Part shown: one piece after another, positions 1 to 14,912 of the stretch
How the letters are laid out: every line of letters starts with the position of its first letter
Numbering within the stretch: position 1 is the first letter of the stretch
DNA from: Rhodanobacteraceae bacterium
GTDB taxonomy: Bacteria; Pseudomonadota; Gammaproteobacteria; Xanthomonadales; SZUA-5
Assembly (NCBI GenBank): GCA_016713135.1
Contig: JADJPR010000007.1
Location: 1-64,000, forward strand
Direction of reading: 5' to 3'
Length of the DNA stretch: 64,000 nucleotides
The notes under the pieces: model-generated
Databases searched by the model: none
What the model was told of the DNA's origin: nothing
What the model saw: the letters and a program-made list of their open reading frames with translations, nothing else
Translations under genes and position numbers: made by a program

Positions 1-251
1 CCCACGGCTTCATGGTCGGCCATGTCGCCCCGGAAGCCGCGAAGGGCGGCCCGATCGCGCTGATCGCCGATGGCGACACGATCACCCTCGACGTCGACGC
101 GCGCGTGCTCGATGTCGACGCCCCGCTCGCCGAGCGTGCCCGCAGCTACGTGCCCAAACCCCCGTCCGAAACCTCCGGCGTGCTCGCCAAGTACGCGCAG
201 CTGGTGGGTTCGGCGTCGGAAGGGCGCCCACCCATCGCGGAGCGCCTATGA
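1..251 (+). CDS. ilvD: Dihydroxy-acid dehydratase, C-terminal fragment (gene enters from the left edge)
   Basis: The open frame enters from the left edge (first full codon at position 3) and stops with TGA at 249-251. It encodes about 82 residues beginning HGFMVGHVAPEAAKGGPIA, the conserved C-terminal region of IlvD/Edd-family dehydratases, followed by the glycine/aspartate-rich end of the fold. IlvD converts dihydroxy-isovalerate and dihydroxy-methylvalerate into the 2-keto acids of valine and isoleucine synthesis using an Fe-S cluster; the cluster-binding part lies outside the window. ilvC, the preceding step of the same pathway, follows on the same strand after about 200 bp, which supports the call. 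Confidence 0.88.
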   Translation, partial: HGFMVGHVAPEAAKGGPIALIADGDTITLDVDARVLDVDAPLAERARSYVPKPPSETSGVLAKYAQLVGSASEGRPPIAERL

Positions 252-258
252 GTGAAGC

Positions 259-422
259 GGGAAAAGGGGAAAGGGAAAAAGGGAAAGGGGAAGGCAAGAG
301 CCTCGTGGCGCGATGCTTGGGTTCAATGAATACGAATTCGCTCCCCCCACCAGGCCCCTACGCCACCCCCACAATCCACCCCTGGCCCGCTCTTCCCTTT
401 TCCATTTTCCCTTGCTTGCCCC
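259..422. repeat. Inverted tandem-arm element, GGGAAAA class, between ilvD and ilvC
   Basis: The left arm (259-294) is a purine-only run of GGGAAAA/GGGGAAA units. The right arm (391-422) is its pyrimidine complement (TTCCCTTTTCC type). The approximately 95 bp spacer includes GCAAGAGCCTCG next to the left arm and CCCGCTCTTCCC next to the right arm, the family's core junction. It fills the ilvD-ilvC gap between two genes of one orientation. Confidence 0.8.
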
Positions 423-452
423 AGTCCATCACCCCAGCCCCGAGGCCCGACC

Positions 453-1466
453 ATGACCAAACTCTACTCCGACCAAGACGTGCAACCGGAAGCCCTGAAG
501 GGCCAACGCATCGTGATCCTGGGCTATGGCAGCCAGGGCCGCGCGCAGGCGATGAACCTGAAGGATTCCGGCTTCGATGTGACCATCGCGCTGCGGCCGG
601 GCGGCAAGACCTGGGCCCAGGCCGAGGCCGATGGCTTCAAGCCCAAGGACGCCGCGACCGCGTGCAAGGATGCGAATGTGATCTCGCTGCTGCTGCCGGA
701 CACCGAGCAGCCCAAGGCCTACGAGGCCTATGTCGCGCCCTTCCTCAAGGCCGGCACCCTGCTGATGTTCGCGCACGGCTTCAACATCCATTACGGCACG
801 ATCACGCCGCCGAAGGATGTCGACGTCGCGCTGGTCGCGCCGAAGGCGCCGGGCAAGCTGGTGCGCCGCCAGTACGAGGAAGGCCGCGGCGTGCCCAGCC
901 TGATCGCGGTGCACCAGGACGCCACCGGCACCGCCAAGGCGCGCGCGCTGGCCTGGGCCTGGGGCGTCGGATCCGCCCATGCGGGCGTGCTGGAAACCAC
1001 TTTCGCGGAAGAGACCGAGACCGACCTGTTCGGTGAGCAGGCGGTGCTCTGCGGTGGCGCCACCGAGCTGGTGCAGGCCGGCTTCGAGACCCTGGTGCAG
1101 GCCGGCTACCAGCCGGAAGTGGCCTATTTCGAAGTGCTCCACGAACTCAAGCTGATCGTCGATTTGCTGTACGAAGGTGGCATGGCGCGCATGCACCAGT
1201 TCATCTCCGACACCGCCAAGTACGGCGACCTGACCCGCGGCCCGCGGGTGGTCAACGGTGCCAGCCGCAAGGCAATGCGCGAAGTGCTGGAAGAGATCCG
1301 CAACGGAACCTTCGCGCGCGAGTGGATCGCCGAGAACCAGAACGGTTGCCCGAACTACAAGGCCCTGCTGGAACGCGACTTGGCGCACCCGATCGAATCC
1401 GTCGGCAAGCGCCTGCGCGCGCGCATGAGCTGGCTCCAGGCCGGCGCGCAGGAAAAGGCGGCGTAA
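453..1466 (+). CDS. ilvC: Ketol-acid reductoisomerase, class I
   Basis: The product has 337 residues, the usual length of the short class I enzyme. It catalyses the Mg- and NADPH-dependent isomerisation and reduction of acetolactate or acetohydroxybutyrate in valine, leucine and isoleucine synthesis. Residues 24-29 (GYGSQG) form the nucleotide-binding loop of the Rossmann domain, and RPGG (48-51) lies in the cofactor-specificity loop. In the knotted C-terminal domain, EETETDLFGEQ carries the metal-binding Asp (about 191) and Glu (about 195). The ATG at 453 gives the canonical N-terminus MTKLYSDQD; the longer frame starting at 248 overlaps it out of frame and is a shadow. ilvD lies upstream and a strong hairpin terminator follows. 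Confidence 0.97.
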   Translation: MTKLYSDQDVQPEALKGQRIVILGYGSQGRAQAMNLKDSGFDVTIALRPGGKTWAQAEADGFKPKDAATACKDANVISLLLPDTEQPKAYEAYVAPFLKAGTLLMFAHGFNIHYGTITPPKDVDVALVAPKAPGKLVRRQYEEGRGVPSLIAVHQDATGTAKARALAWAWGVGSAHAGVLETTFAEETETDLFGEQAVLCGGATELVQAGFETLVQAGYQPEVAYFEVLHELKLIVDLLYEGGMARMHQFISDTAKYGDLTRGPRVVNGASRKAMREVLEEIRNGTFAREWIAENQNGCPNYKALLERDLAHPIESVGKRLRARMSWLQAGAQEKAA

Positions 1467-1507
1467 CCAGAGGTGTGAGTTGTTGGTGTTGGTATTGGTG
1501 AAAAGCG

Positions 1508-1531
1508 AAGGCCCGGGGAGACCCGGGCCTT
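1508..1531 (+). terminator. Rho-independent-like terminator after ilvC
   Basis: A perfect 10-bp stem, AAGGCCCGGG (1508-1517) with CCCGGGCCTT (1522-1531), closes a GAGA tetraloop about 40 bp after the ilvC stop. A short T-rich stretch follows (TTTGTGCGTT). Confidence 0.75.
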
Positions 1532-1571
1532 TGTGCGTTCTGGGAACTCATTGCCGACGGGCCAGACCGCG

Positions 1572-1746
1572 GCGGTTGTCGGTTGTCGGCGGCAGCGCCA
1601 ACAGCGGGCTCCTGTGGGAGCGGCTTCAGCCGCGATCTTCTCCCTGCGGCCGTCCGCAGAAGATCGCCGACAAAGTCGGCTCCCACTGGCTCGCAGAGTG
1701 CGAGCTTTGCGGCCCACAACCCACAACCCACAACCCACAACCCAAA
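1572..1746. repeat. Inverted tandem-arm element, CCCACAA class, enclosing a REP pair (ilvC/sppA gap)
   Basis: The left arm (1572-1592) carries two GGTTGTC units. The right arm (1711-1746) has four perfect CCCACAA copies (1713-1740) followed by CCCAAAACCC. The inner border GCGAGCTTTGC precedes the right arm. The spacer contains a nested REP-like inverted pair (1614-1686). It sits between the convergent ends of ilvC and sppA; nothing else is visible in this 319-bp gap apart from the ilvC terminator. Confidence 0.85.
1614..1686. repeat. REP-like inverted pair (REPIN-like)
   Basis: GTGGGAGCGGCTTCAGCCGCGATCTTC-like sequence at 1614-1640 faces an inverted relative at 1659-1686 ending GTCGGCTCCCAC. 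GTGGGAGC plus a short imperfect palindrome is the known REP layout of pseudomonads and xanthomonads. Related pairs occur at 28401-28470 and 30485-30623. No RAYT transposase gene is in the window. Confidence 0.75.
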
Positions 1747-1785
1747 ACCCGCCCAGCACCCAAGTGCCGGACGGGCTGCAGAGCC

Positions 1786-3645
1786 TTACTTCACTTCGCA
1801 GAAGCAGTACGCATACGTCGCCATCGGGCGCTTTTCCCAGCCCTTCAGCAGCGACAGGTCCTGGGCAAACTGGCCGCTCATCTGCGGCTGCATCCAGCCC
1901 GGCAGCAGGGCGTCGGCGATGCTCGCGCTGACCATCGCGCGGCTTCGGGCGGCGAAGCTGGTCATGAACTTCTCGAAGCCGGACAGTTCCTTTTCCACGT
2001 ACACCAACTGGTAGTCGCTGCCGAGCTTGGCGCGCTCGGCCGCATCGGCGATGGCGTCATTGAGGCCGCCGAGCTGGTCGACCAGGCCGCGCTCCAGCGC
2101 CTGGCTGCCGCTCCACACGCGGCCCTGGGCGATGGTGTCGATTTCTTCCGGAGTCTTGCCGCGACTGGTCGCCACCTTGCCGATGAAATCCTGGTAGCCA
2201 GCGTTGATCACCGACTGCAGCAGCTCGCCGACGCGCGGATCCAGCGGGCGGCGCGGATCGAGCGCGCCGGCCAGCCAGGTGGTGGTGGTGCCTTCGGTGT
2301 GCAGGCCAAGGGTGTCCATGGTCTTGCTGGCATCCGGGAACAAGCCGAAGATGCCGATCGAACCGGTGATGGTGGTCGGTTCGGCGTAGATCGTGTCCGA
2401 GGTCATCGAGATCCAGTAGCCGCCGGACGCAGCCACGTCGCCCATCGAGATCACCACCGGCTTGCCGGCGGCGCGGGTGAGTTCGAGTTCGCGGCGGATC
2501 AGCTCGGAGGCGAAACCGCTGCCGCCCGGGGAATCGACGCGCACCACCACCGCCTTGATGTTCCTGTCCTCGCGCGCCTTGCGCACCAGTTCGGAGGTGC
2601 TGTGGCCGCCGATGGTGCCCGGCGGGTGGCTGCCGTCGATGATCTCGCCCTGGGCCACGATCACGCCGATCTGCTTGGCGTCTCCGATGGCGGCCGGTGC
2701 CGGGAAGCGCTTCAGGTAGTCGTCCATGCCGATCTGGCGGAAGGTCTCTTTCTCGTCGTCCTTGGCGCCGCTGGCGATCAGCATCGCGCGCATCTCGTCG
2801 ATGGTCTTCAGGCCGTCGACCAGCTTCTCGTCGAGCGCCAGCTGGGCCATGTCGCCACCGGTGGCGGCCACGCGCTGCGGCAGCTCGTCGATCCCGCGGC
2901 GTAGTTCGGCCGCGTCCAGCCCGCGCGCCTTGGCCACGTCCTCCAGGAATACGTTCCACACATCGCCGAGCCAGTAGGCGTCGGCTTCGCGCGCGGCCTC
3001 GGACGGGCCGTCCAGCAAATAGGGTTCCACGGCGCTCTTGTAGGTGCCGACGCGGAACACGTGCATCTGGATCCCGAGCTTGTCCAGCGCGCTGCGGTAG
3101 TAGTTGCGGTAGCGGCCGAGGCCTTCCAGCAGCACCATGCCTTCCGGATGCACATAGGCTTCGTCGGCATGCGCGGCGAGGTAGTAGCTGCCCTGGTCGA
3201 GGTATTCGCCGAAGGCAATCACCTTCTTGCCGCTCTTCTGGAAGGCGTCGATAGCACGGCCGACTTCACGCAGCGTGCTGACGCCGGCGCCGCCGAAGCT
3301 GTCGAGCTTGAGCATCACCTGGGCGATCTTGTCATCCGTCGCAGCCTTGTCGAGCGCCTTGAGGATGTCGCGCAGCTGGGTCTGCGGCACTTCCTCGCCG
3401 AGCGCCTTGGACAGCGCCACGTCAGCCGGACTGCCGGAATACTGCTCGACGATCTCGCCTTTCGGGGCGAGCACCAGCGTGGTCTTCTCCTTGAGCGCTT
3501 TTTCGCCGCCGCCGAACATCGCGGAGACCACCAGCACCAGGATCACCAGGAACACCAGGTTCACGACCAGACGACGGGTGAAATCGAGTCCATTCCACAG
3601 GCCGCCAACCAGCCGGCGCAGGAATCCGGGACGCTTCTCGGTCAT
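1786..3645 (-). CDS. sppA: Signal peptide peptidase SppA, long 67K type (protease IV)
   Basis: The 619-residue inner-membrane serine protease degrades cleaved signal peptides. Residues about 24-44 form one membrane anchor (RRLVVNLVFLVILVLVV). Two tandem crotonase-like S49 domains follow, as in the E. coli-type long form. The general-base lysine is K203 in GTYKSAVEPY, and the nucleophilic serine is S407 in GDVAASGGYW, after the conserved DSPGG at 371-375. The ATG at 3645 is preceded by GAGGAG at good spacing. It is convergent with ilvC and shares no operon with its neighbours. Confidence 0.95.
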   Translation of the reverse strand: MTEKRPGFLRRLVGGLWNGLDFTRRLVVNLVFLVILVLVVSAMFGGGEKALKEKTTLVLAPKGEIVEQYSGSPADVALSKALGEEVPQTQLRDILKALDKAATDDKIAQVMLKLDSFGGAGVSTLREVGRAIDAFQKSGKKVIAFGEYLDQGSYYLAAHADEAYVHPEGMVLLEGLGRYRNYYRSALDKLGIQMHVFRVGTYKSAVEPYLLDGPSEAAREADAYWLGDVWNVFLEDVAKARGLDAAELRRGIDELPQRVAATGGDMAQLALDEKLVDGLKTIDEMRAMLIASGAKDDEKETFRQIGMDDYLKRFPAPAAIGDAKQIGVIVAQGEIIDGSHPPGTIGGHSTSELVRKAREDRNIKAVVVRVDSPGGSGFASELIRRELELTRAAGKPVVISMGDVAASGGYWISMTSDTIYAEPTTITGSIGIFGLFPDASKTMDTLGLHTEGTTTTWLAGALDPRRPLDPRVGELLQSVINAGYQDFIGKVATSRGKTPEEIDTIAQGRVWSGSQALERGLVDQLGGLNDAIADAAERAKLGSDYQLVYVEKELSGFEKFMTSFAARSRAMVSASIADALLPGWMQPQMSGQFAQDLSLLKGWEKRPMATYAYCFCEVK

Positions 3646-3762
3646 TGCAACTCCTCAACGATACGGGGCGCGGGCAGGGCGCGCGGTCGGCGCATGATAC
3701 GGTTTCGCCGCGAGCCGCCGATGTCCCGTAGGTCATGGACCGTGGTGCACCCGGCGGGCAAT

Positions 3763-6669
<2,907 letters not shown>

Positions 6670-6709
6670 GGCAGCCGCGAACGGCCGGTCGGATACGTTT
6701 GCGGCTCCC

Positions 6710-6943
6710 TCAGCCGCCACCGATGGCCTGCACGATCTCCAGGCGGTCACCAGCCTGGAGCACGGTGGTGGTGTGCAGGCTGCGCGGCACGATTTCGCCG
6801 TTGCACTCGACGGCAACCCGCCGCTGGCCGTGGCCAGCCAGTTCGAGCAGGCCGGCGATGGTGGTTGTGGCGGGAACCTGGCGTTCATCGCCGTTCAGGC
6901 GGATCGGGATCATGGCGGGTGTCGACGGATCAGGCTGAGTCAT
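6710..6943 (-). CDS. thiS: Sulfur carrier protein ThiS
   Basis: This small beta-grasp protein ends in the diagnostic Gly-Gly (VQAIGGG), which is adenylated and thiocarboxylated to supply sulfur for the thiazole of thiamine. The ATG at 6943 overlaps the stop of the preceding REC-GGDEF gene as ATGA, suggesting translational coupling and giving 77 residues. An internal ATG at 6913 gives MIPIRLNGDERQVPA, the normal family N-terminus (67 residues), and may be the true start. The usual partner thiG does not follow; a GGDEF sensor gene does, so thiS looks stranded in a signalling operon. thiE is on the same strand at 22.2-22.9 kb. Confidence 0.85.
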   Translation of the reverse strand: MTQPDPSTPAMIPIRLNGDERQVPATTTIAGLLELAGHGQRRVAVECNGEIVPRSLHTTTVLQAGDRLEIVQAIGGG

Positions 6944-7847
6944 GCTTCGGTGCGGTTGCGGCCAGCGCGCTTGGCGGCGTACAGGTGTTCGTCGGCGCGC
7001 GCCAGCAGTTCGCTGGCGCTGCCATCGACCGCCGGCGCCGCGGTGGCGACGCCGCGGCTGATGGTCACCACCGGCGCGGTAGCGGAACCGGCGTGCGGCA
7101 GTGCCAGGTCCAGCACCGCGCGCCCAAGGTCGTCGGCTTTCGCGCGGGCGCCGTCGGCCGGGGTTTCCGGCAGCAGGCAGACGAACTCCTCGCCGCCATA
7201 GCGCGCCAGCAGGTCGGCCGGGCGACCGAGGCGCGACTTCATCGCCGCGGCGACCGCGCGCAGGCAGTCGTCGCCGGCCTGGTGGCCGTAGTGGTCGTTG
7301 AAGGCCTTGAAGTGATCGAGATCGAGCAGGATCAGCGAGATCGGCAGCTTGTTGCGGCGGCAACGCAACCACTCGATCTGCAGGCGTTCGTCGAACCAGC
7401 GGCGGTTGGCGACGCCGGTCAGCCCGTCGTTGAAGGCCATCGAGCGCAACAGGTCGGCCTGGCGTTTCAGATCGATGTGGGTGCGCACGCGGGCGCGCAC
7501 CACCGGCGGGTTGACCGGCTTGGTGATGAAATCGACCGCACCGACCTCCAGACCCTGAGTTTCGTCCTCGGTACTGTCGCGCGCGGTGACGAAGATCACC
7601 GGCACGTCGCGGGTGGCCTGGTCCTGTTTCAGCCTGCGGCAGACTTCGAAGCCATCGAGACCGGGCATCACCACGTCCAGCAGCACCAGGTCGGGCGGGC
7701 GTCGCTGGCACAGCGCAATCGCCTGGCTGCCGTCGGTGGCCATGGCGACGTCGTAGTCGCCCTTGAGCACCTGGTACAGGGTCTGGATGTTGGTCGGCTG
7801 GTCGTCGACCACCAGGATGCGCGGGCGCTCGCCGGTCACGGGCGGGG

Positions 7848-7851
<4 letters not shown>
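6940..7851 (-). CDS. Response regulator with GGDEF output (diguanylate cyclase)
   Basis: The 303-residue cytoplasmic protein has a receiver domain at about 10-128, with the acidic pair D16/D17, phosphorylatable D59 in LVLLDVVMPG, and lysine in the TKPVNP motif. A GGDEF domain follows at about 140-300. The active-site loop is GGEEF (219-223). The inhibitory site RPAD (210-213) lies five residues before it, so product inhibition by c-di-GMP is expected. Its start overlaps the stop of the hybrid kinase gene by 4 bp, and its stop overlaps the thiS start, so the three are probably co-transcribed. The adjacent kinase is the likely partner. Confidence 0.93.
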
Positions 7852-11687
<3,836 letters not shown>

Positions 11688-11738
11688 GGCAGCATCCTAC
11701 CTGTGGGCGCAGCCACTGGCGAGGCGCGCCGCGATCGG

Positions 11739-11744
11739 TAGAAT
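11739..11744 (+). promoter_or_regulatory. Candidate -10 box of the tRNA-Gly promoter
   Basis: TAGAAT lies 12 bp before the tRNA 5' end, a normal distance for a stable-RNA promoter. The -35 candidate 17 bp upstream (CTGGCG) is weak, so this is a modest prediction. Confidence 0.45.
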
Positions 11745-11755
11745 GCGCAGGCCAC

Positions 11756-11829
11756 GCGGGTGTAGTTCAATGGTAGAACTGCAGCTTCCCAAGCTGCTAA
11801 CGTGGGTTCGATTCCCATCACCCGCTCCA
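11756..11829 (+). tRNA. tRNA-Gly (anticodon CCC)
   Basis: The sequence folds into a full cloverleaf of 74 nt with encoded CCA. The acceptor stem is GCGGGTG with CACCCGC, the D arm GTTC/GAAC, and the anticodon stem GCAGC/GCTGC with loop TTCCCAA, which places CCC at 34-36. The T arm contains TTCGATT, followed by discriminator T and CCA. It reads GGG glycine codons. It lies between the divergently facing hybrid kinase gene and a convergent GGDEF gene; no integrated element is seen at its 3' end. Confidence 0.96.
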
Positions 11830-11831
11830 AC

Positions 11832-13271
11832 TCAGACCGCGACGCAGACCCGGTTGCGCCCTTCCATCTTGGCGCGGTAAAGCGCCCGGTCTGCGCGGTT
11901 GATGCAGCGGTCCAGCGAATCCAGCCCGGTGAACTCCGCCAATCCCAGGCTGATCGTGATCTGCGGACCGCCGGCGTAGATTGCCGAACTGGCTATCGCC
12001 TCGCGCAACTGGTTCGCGCGGGCTTCGGCTTCGGTGATGCCCATGCCCGGCCAAAGCAGCAGGAACTCCTCGCCGCCCCAGCGGCCGGCGGCGTCGTGAT
12101 CTTGCAGCGATTGTTTCAGGCGCCGTCCGACGGCGACCAGCACCTGGTCGCCCACCGAATGCCCGAACTGGTCGTTGATGCGCTTGAAGTGGTCGATGTC
12201 CGCGACCGCGACTATGAACGAGCCCTTCTGCCGGCGCGCCTGCTCGACCGCGTGCTCGAGCGCTTCGAGCATGCCGCGACGGTTCAGCAGGCGGGTCATC
12301 GAATCGGTTGCGGCGGCCTCGGCGAGGGCGGCTTCCAGCTGGCAGCGCTGCTCTATCTCCTGGCGCAGCATGTTGTTGAGCTTCTCCAGCTCCACACTGC
12401 GTTCGCGCACCATGCCCTCCAGGCGGTCGCGCGCGGCCTTGAGATCGACGAGCGCGCCCTCGCGGTCGCGCTGGGAGGCGGCCAGGCGGGAGGTCATGTC
12501 TTCCAGCGCCAGCGCCAGGTCCGCGAATTCGTCATTGCCGCCGAGGTCAAGTCGCTGGTCCAGCTTGCCCTCGGCGATCTGGCGGAATCGCATCGCGAAA
12601 GCGCGCAGCACGCGGCGCGCGGACTGCGCCAGCCACATGCTCATCGCCAGCGCCAGGACCACCGCCAGCACGAAGGAAACAGTCGACTTGGCCCGCAGTT
12701 TCTCCAGTTTGTCGTCGATGTCGTCGACTGGGACGCGCAGCAGCAACAGATAGCCCGAACCTTGACCCGGTAGCGGCGAGAGTGCGTTGAAACCGTCGAC
12801 CACGTCATTCAGTGGTCGCGCCACGCTGGCGCCTGCGGCGATCGATCGCAGTGCCGCGGGCGTCGAGTCCCCCGGCGAATGGCCGCGGACCGCGCCCAGC
12901 GAGTCGGCGACGACTTCCAGCCTGTCGGCGTCCTCGCGGACCACCAGCAGGCGCTCGATGGCGGGGCTGCGACCGATGATGTCCTGCATCCGCCGGACCA
13001 GTTCGATGTATTCGGGACGGTGGGTATCCGCGCGTGTGCGCACCGTGTCCCAGTTGCTGCTGCCCAGTGCATCCGCAGCCAGCGCCGCATTGTCCGCCAG
13101 CCGTTGGTTCAGCGAGGCGCGCAGCTCGGCCTCCGCCGCGAAGTGCAACACGGTGCCCAGGCCGAAAGCCACCAGCAGCGCCACCAGCAGGTGGGTGTAG
13201 AACAGGCGGCGGCCGATGCCAAGGCGGCGGCGCGAAGCGTGCGGCTCTGCGGTTTGCCCTGCTGCGGCCAT
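11832..13271 (-). CDS. Membrane-bound diguanylate cyclase with HAMP linker
   Basis: With the ATG at 13271 the product has 479 residues. It has a first membrane segment (FYTHLLVALLVAFGLGTVL), a periplasmic sensor of about 170 residues that resembles no family I can name, and a second membrane segment (FVLAVVLALAMSMWL). HAMP, a coiled coil rich in E, R and L (about residues 285-330) and a C-terminal GGDEF domain follow. The active loop is RWGGEEF. The residues five positions upstream are QDHD rather than RxxD, so no primary inhibitory site is visible. A longer frame to 13394 adds an Ala/Pro/Arg-rich stretch without homology features, so I prefer 13271. It ends just 2 bp from the tRNA 3' end. 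Confidence 0.88.
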   Translation of the reverse strand: MAAAGQTAEPHASRRRLGIGRRLFYTHLLVALLVAFGLGTVLHFAAEAELRASLNQRLADNAALAADALGSSNWDTVRTRADTHRPEYIELVRRMQDIIGRSPAIERLLVVREDADRLEVVADSLGAVRGHSPGDSTPAALRSIAAGASVARPLNDVVDGFNALSPLPGQGSGYLLLLRVPVDDIDDKLEKLRAKSTVSFVLAVVLALAMSMWLAQSARRVLRAFAMRFRQIAEGKLDQRLDLGGNDEFADLALALEDMTSRLAASQRDREGALVDLKAARDRLEGMVRERSVELEKLNNMLRQEIEQRCQLEAALAEAAATDSMTRLLNRRGMLEALEHAVEQARRQKGSFIVAVADIDHFKRINDQFGHSVGDQVLVAVGRRLKQSLQDHDAAGRWGGEEFLLLWPGMGITEAEARANQLREAIASSAIYAGGPQITISLGLAEFTGLDSLDRCINRADRALYRAKMEGRNRVCVAV

Positions 13272-13482
13272 GCGGTGCCACCGTGGCTGGAAAGCGCGAA
13301 TGCTAGCCCGGATGGTCCACGAGGGCACGCGGCCGATCCGCGCGGGCGGCGCGGGCGCCGGCGCGGTCGCCGCGGCGCGATGGAACACCGCCAACGGCGC
13401 GTTTGCGCCGCATTCACGCCTCGCCTAGTCTCGCCCGGTTGGCCGCATGGGGTGTGGCCCATTCGATGGCGGGGAGAGCGCG

Positions 13483-14772
13483 ATGCTGGGTGGAGTGTTT
13501 TTCGGTCTGTTCGGGTTGGCGTCGCTGATCGGCATCGCCTGGGTGTTCTCGCTCAACCGCCGGGCGGTCGACTGGCGCCTGGTGCTGACCGGCATCTCGC
13601 TGCAGATCGCCTTCGCCGCGCTGGTACTGCTGGTGCCTGGCGGCAAGGATGTGTTCGACGCACTCGGCCAGGGCTTCGTCAAGGTCCTGAGCTTCGTCTC
13701 CGCCGGCTCGAACTTCATCTTCGGCGGCCTGATGGACACCAGCAAGTTCGGTTTCATCTTCGCCTTCCAGGTGCTGCCGACGATCATCTTTTTCGCCGCG
13801 CTGATGGGCGTGCTCTATCACCTGGGTGTGATGCAGTGGGTGGTGCGCATCATGGCGCTGGCGATCACCAAGGTCATGCGCGTCTCCGGTGCCGAGACCA
13901 CCAGCGTGTGCGCCAGCGTGTTCATCGGTCAGACCGAGGCGCCGCTGACGGTGCGCCCGTACATCCCGAAGATGACCGAATCCGAGCTGATCACGATGAT
14001 GATCGGCGGCATGGCACACATCGCCGGCGGCGTGCTCGCCGCATACGTCGGCATGCTCGGCGGCAGCGATCCGGTGCAGCAGGCCTTCTACGCCAAGCAT
14101 CTGCTCGCCGCCTCGATCATGGCCGCGCCGGCCACCCTGGTGATCGCCAAGGTGCTGATCCCGGAGACCGGCACGCCGCTGACCCGCGGCACGGTCAAGA
14201 TGGAGGTCGAGAAGACCGCCAGCAACATCATCGACGCCGCCGCCGCCGGCGCCGCGGACGGCCTCAAGCTGGCCCTCAACATCGCCGCGATGCTGCTCGC
14301 CTTCATCGCCCTGATCGCGCTGATCAACTGGCCGCTGACCTGGATCGGCGACGTGACCGGCCTGGCCCAGTGGCTGGGCAAGCCGACCGACATGGCCACC
14401 ATCCTCGGCTACCTGCTCGCGCCGATCGCCTGGATCATCGGCGTGCCTTGGCAGGACGCCACCGTGGTCGGCAGCCTGATCGGCCAGAAGATCGTCATCA
14501 ACGAGTTCGTCGCCTACCTGCAGCTGGCGGACATCATCCAGAACGGCGTCGATGGCGTGATGCTCACCGACAAGGGCAAGCTGATCGCCACCTACGCGCT
14601 GTGCGGCTTCGCCAACTTCTCGTCGATCGCGATCCAGATCGGCGGCATCGGCGGCCTCGCCCCCGAGCGCCGCGCCGACCTCGCCCGCTTCGGCCTGCGC
14701 GCCGTGCTCGGCGGCTCGCTGGCGACCTTCATGACCGCGACCATTGCGGGGGTGTTGACGAGTTTTGGGTGA
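13483..14772 (+). CDS. nupC: Concentrative nucleoside transporter (NupC/CNT family)
   Basis: The approximately 429-residue inner-membrane cation-coupled nucleoside permease has the order of the family: three N-terminal helices (MLGGVFFGLFGLASLIGIAW onward), a gate/core region (FQVLPTIIFFAALMGVLYHLGVMQ) with the CNT signature GQTEAP near residue 148, and C-terminal helices with INEFVAY. The ATG at 13483 was chosen because GGGGAGAG lies 5-12 bp upstream; an upstream ATG at 13447 adds 12 non-hydrophobic residues. A sugar-kinase-like gene follows in the same direction after about 140 bp, so nucleoside uptake and salvage may be linked. Confidence 0.93.
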   Translation: MLGGVFFGLFGLASLIGIAWVFSLNRRAVDWRLVLTGISLQIAFAALVLLVPGGKDVFDALGQGFVKVLSFVSAGSNFIFGGLMDTSKFGFIFAFQVLPTIIFFAALMGVLYHLGVMQWVVRIMALAITKVMRVSGAETTSVCASVFIGQTEAPLTVRPYIPKMTESELITMMIGGMAHIAGGVLAAYVGMLGGSDPVQQAFYAKHLLAASIMAAPATLVIAKVLIPETGTPLTRGTVKMEVEKTASNIIDAAAAGAADGLKLALNIAAMLLAFIALIALINWPLTWIGDVTGLAQWLGKPTDMATILGYLLAPIAWIIGVPWQDATVVGSLIGQKIVINEFVAYLQLADIIQNGVDGVMLTDKGKLIATYALCGFANFSSIAIQIGGIGGLAPERRADLARFGLRAVLGGSLATFMTATIAGVLTSFG

Positions 14773-14912
14773 GGGGGCGGGCGTGAGCCGGCAAGCAGGG
14801 TGAAGGTGGGCAGTGTGGGTCGCCGGTTCGGGTTGCGGCGGGCGTGCAATCCGCCGCACCCATTGACGGTTTACGCTTTACGTTCCACAACCCGTCAACC
14901 CATGACCGCTCG

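Noticed and set aside
248..1036. Plus-strand open frame overlapping ilvC
   Set aside because: It starts in the repeat element and runs out of frame through ilvC; the product is an R/G/A-rich shadow.
11756..11829. Genomic island attachment at tRNA-Gly
   Set aside because: No integrase, no duplicated tRNA 3' end nearby and no change in composition were seen.
14773..14912. Tandem-arm element between nupC and the kinase
   Set aside because: TTTACGCTTTACG resembles a right arm, but no matching left arm could be aligned. The gap otherwise shows nothing.
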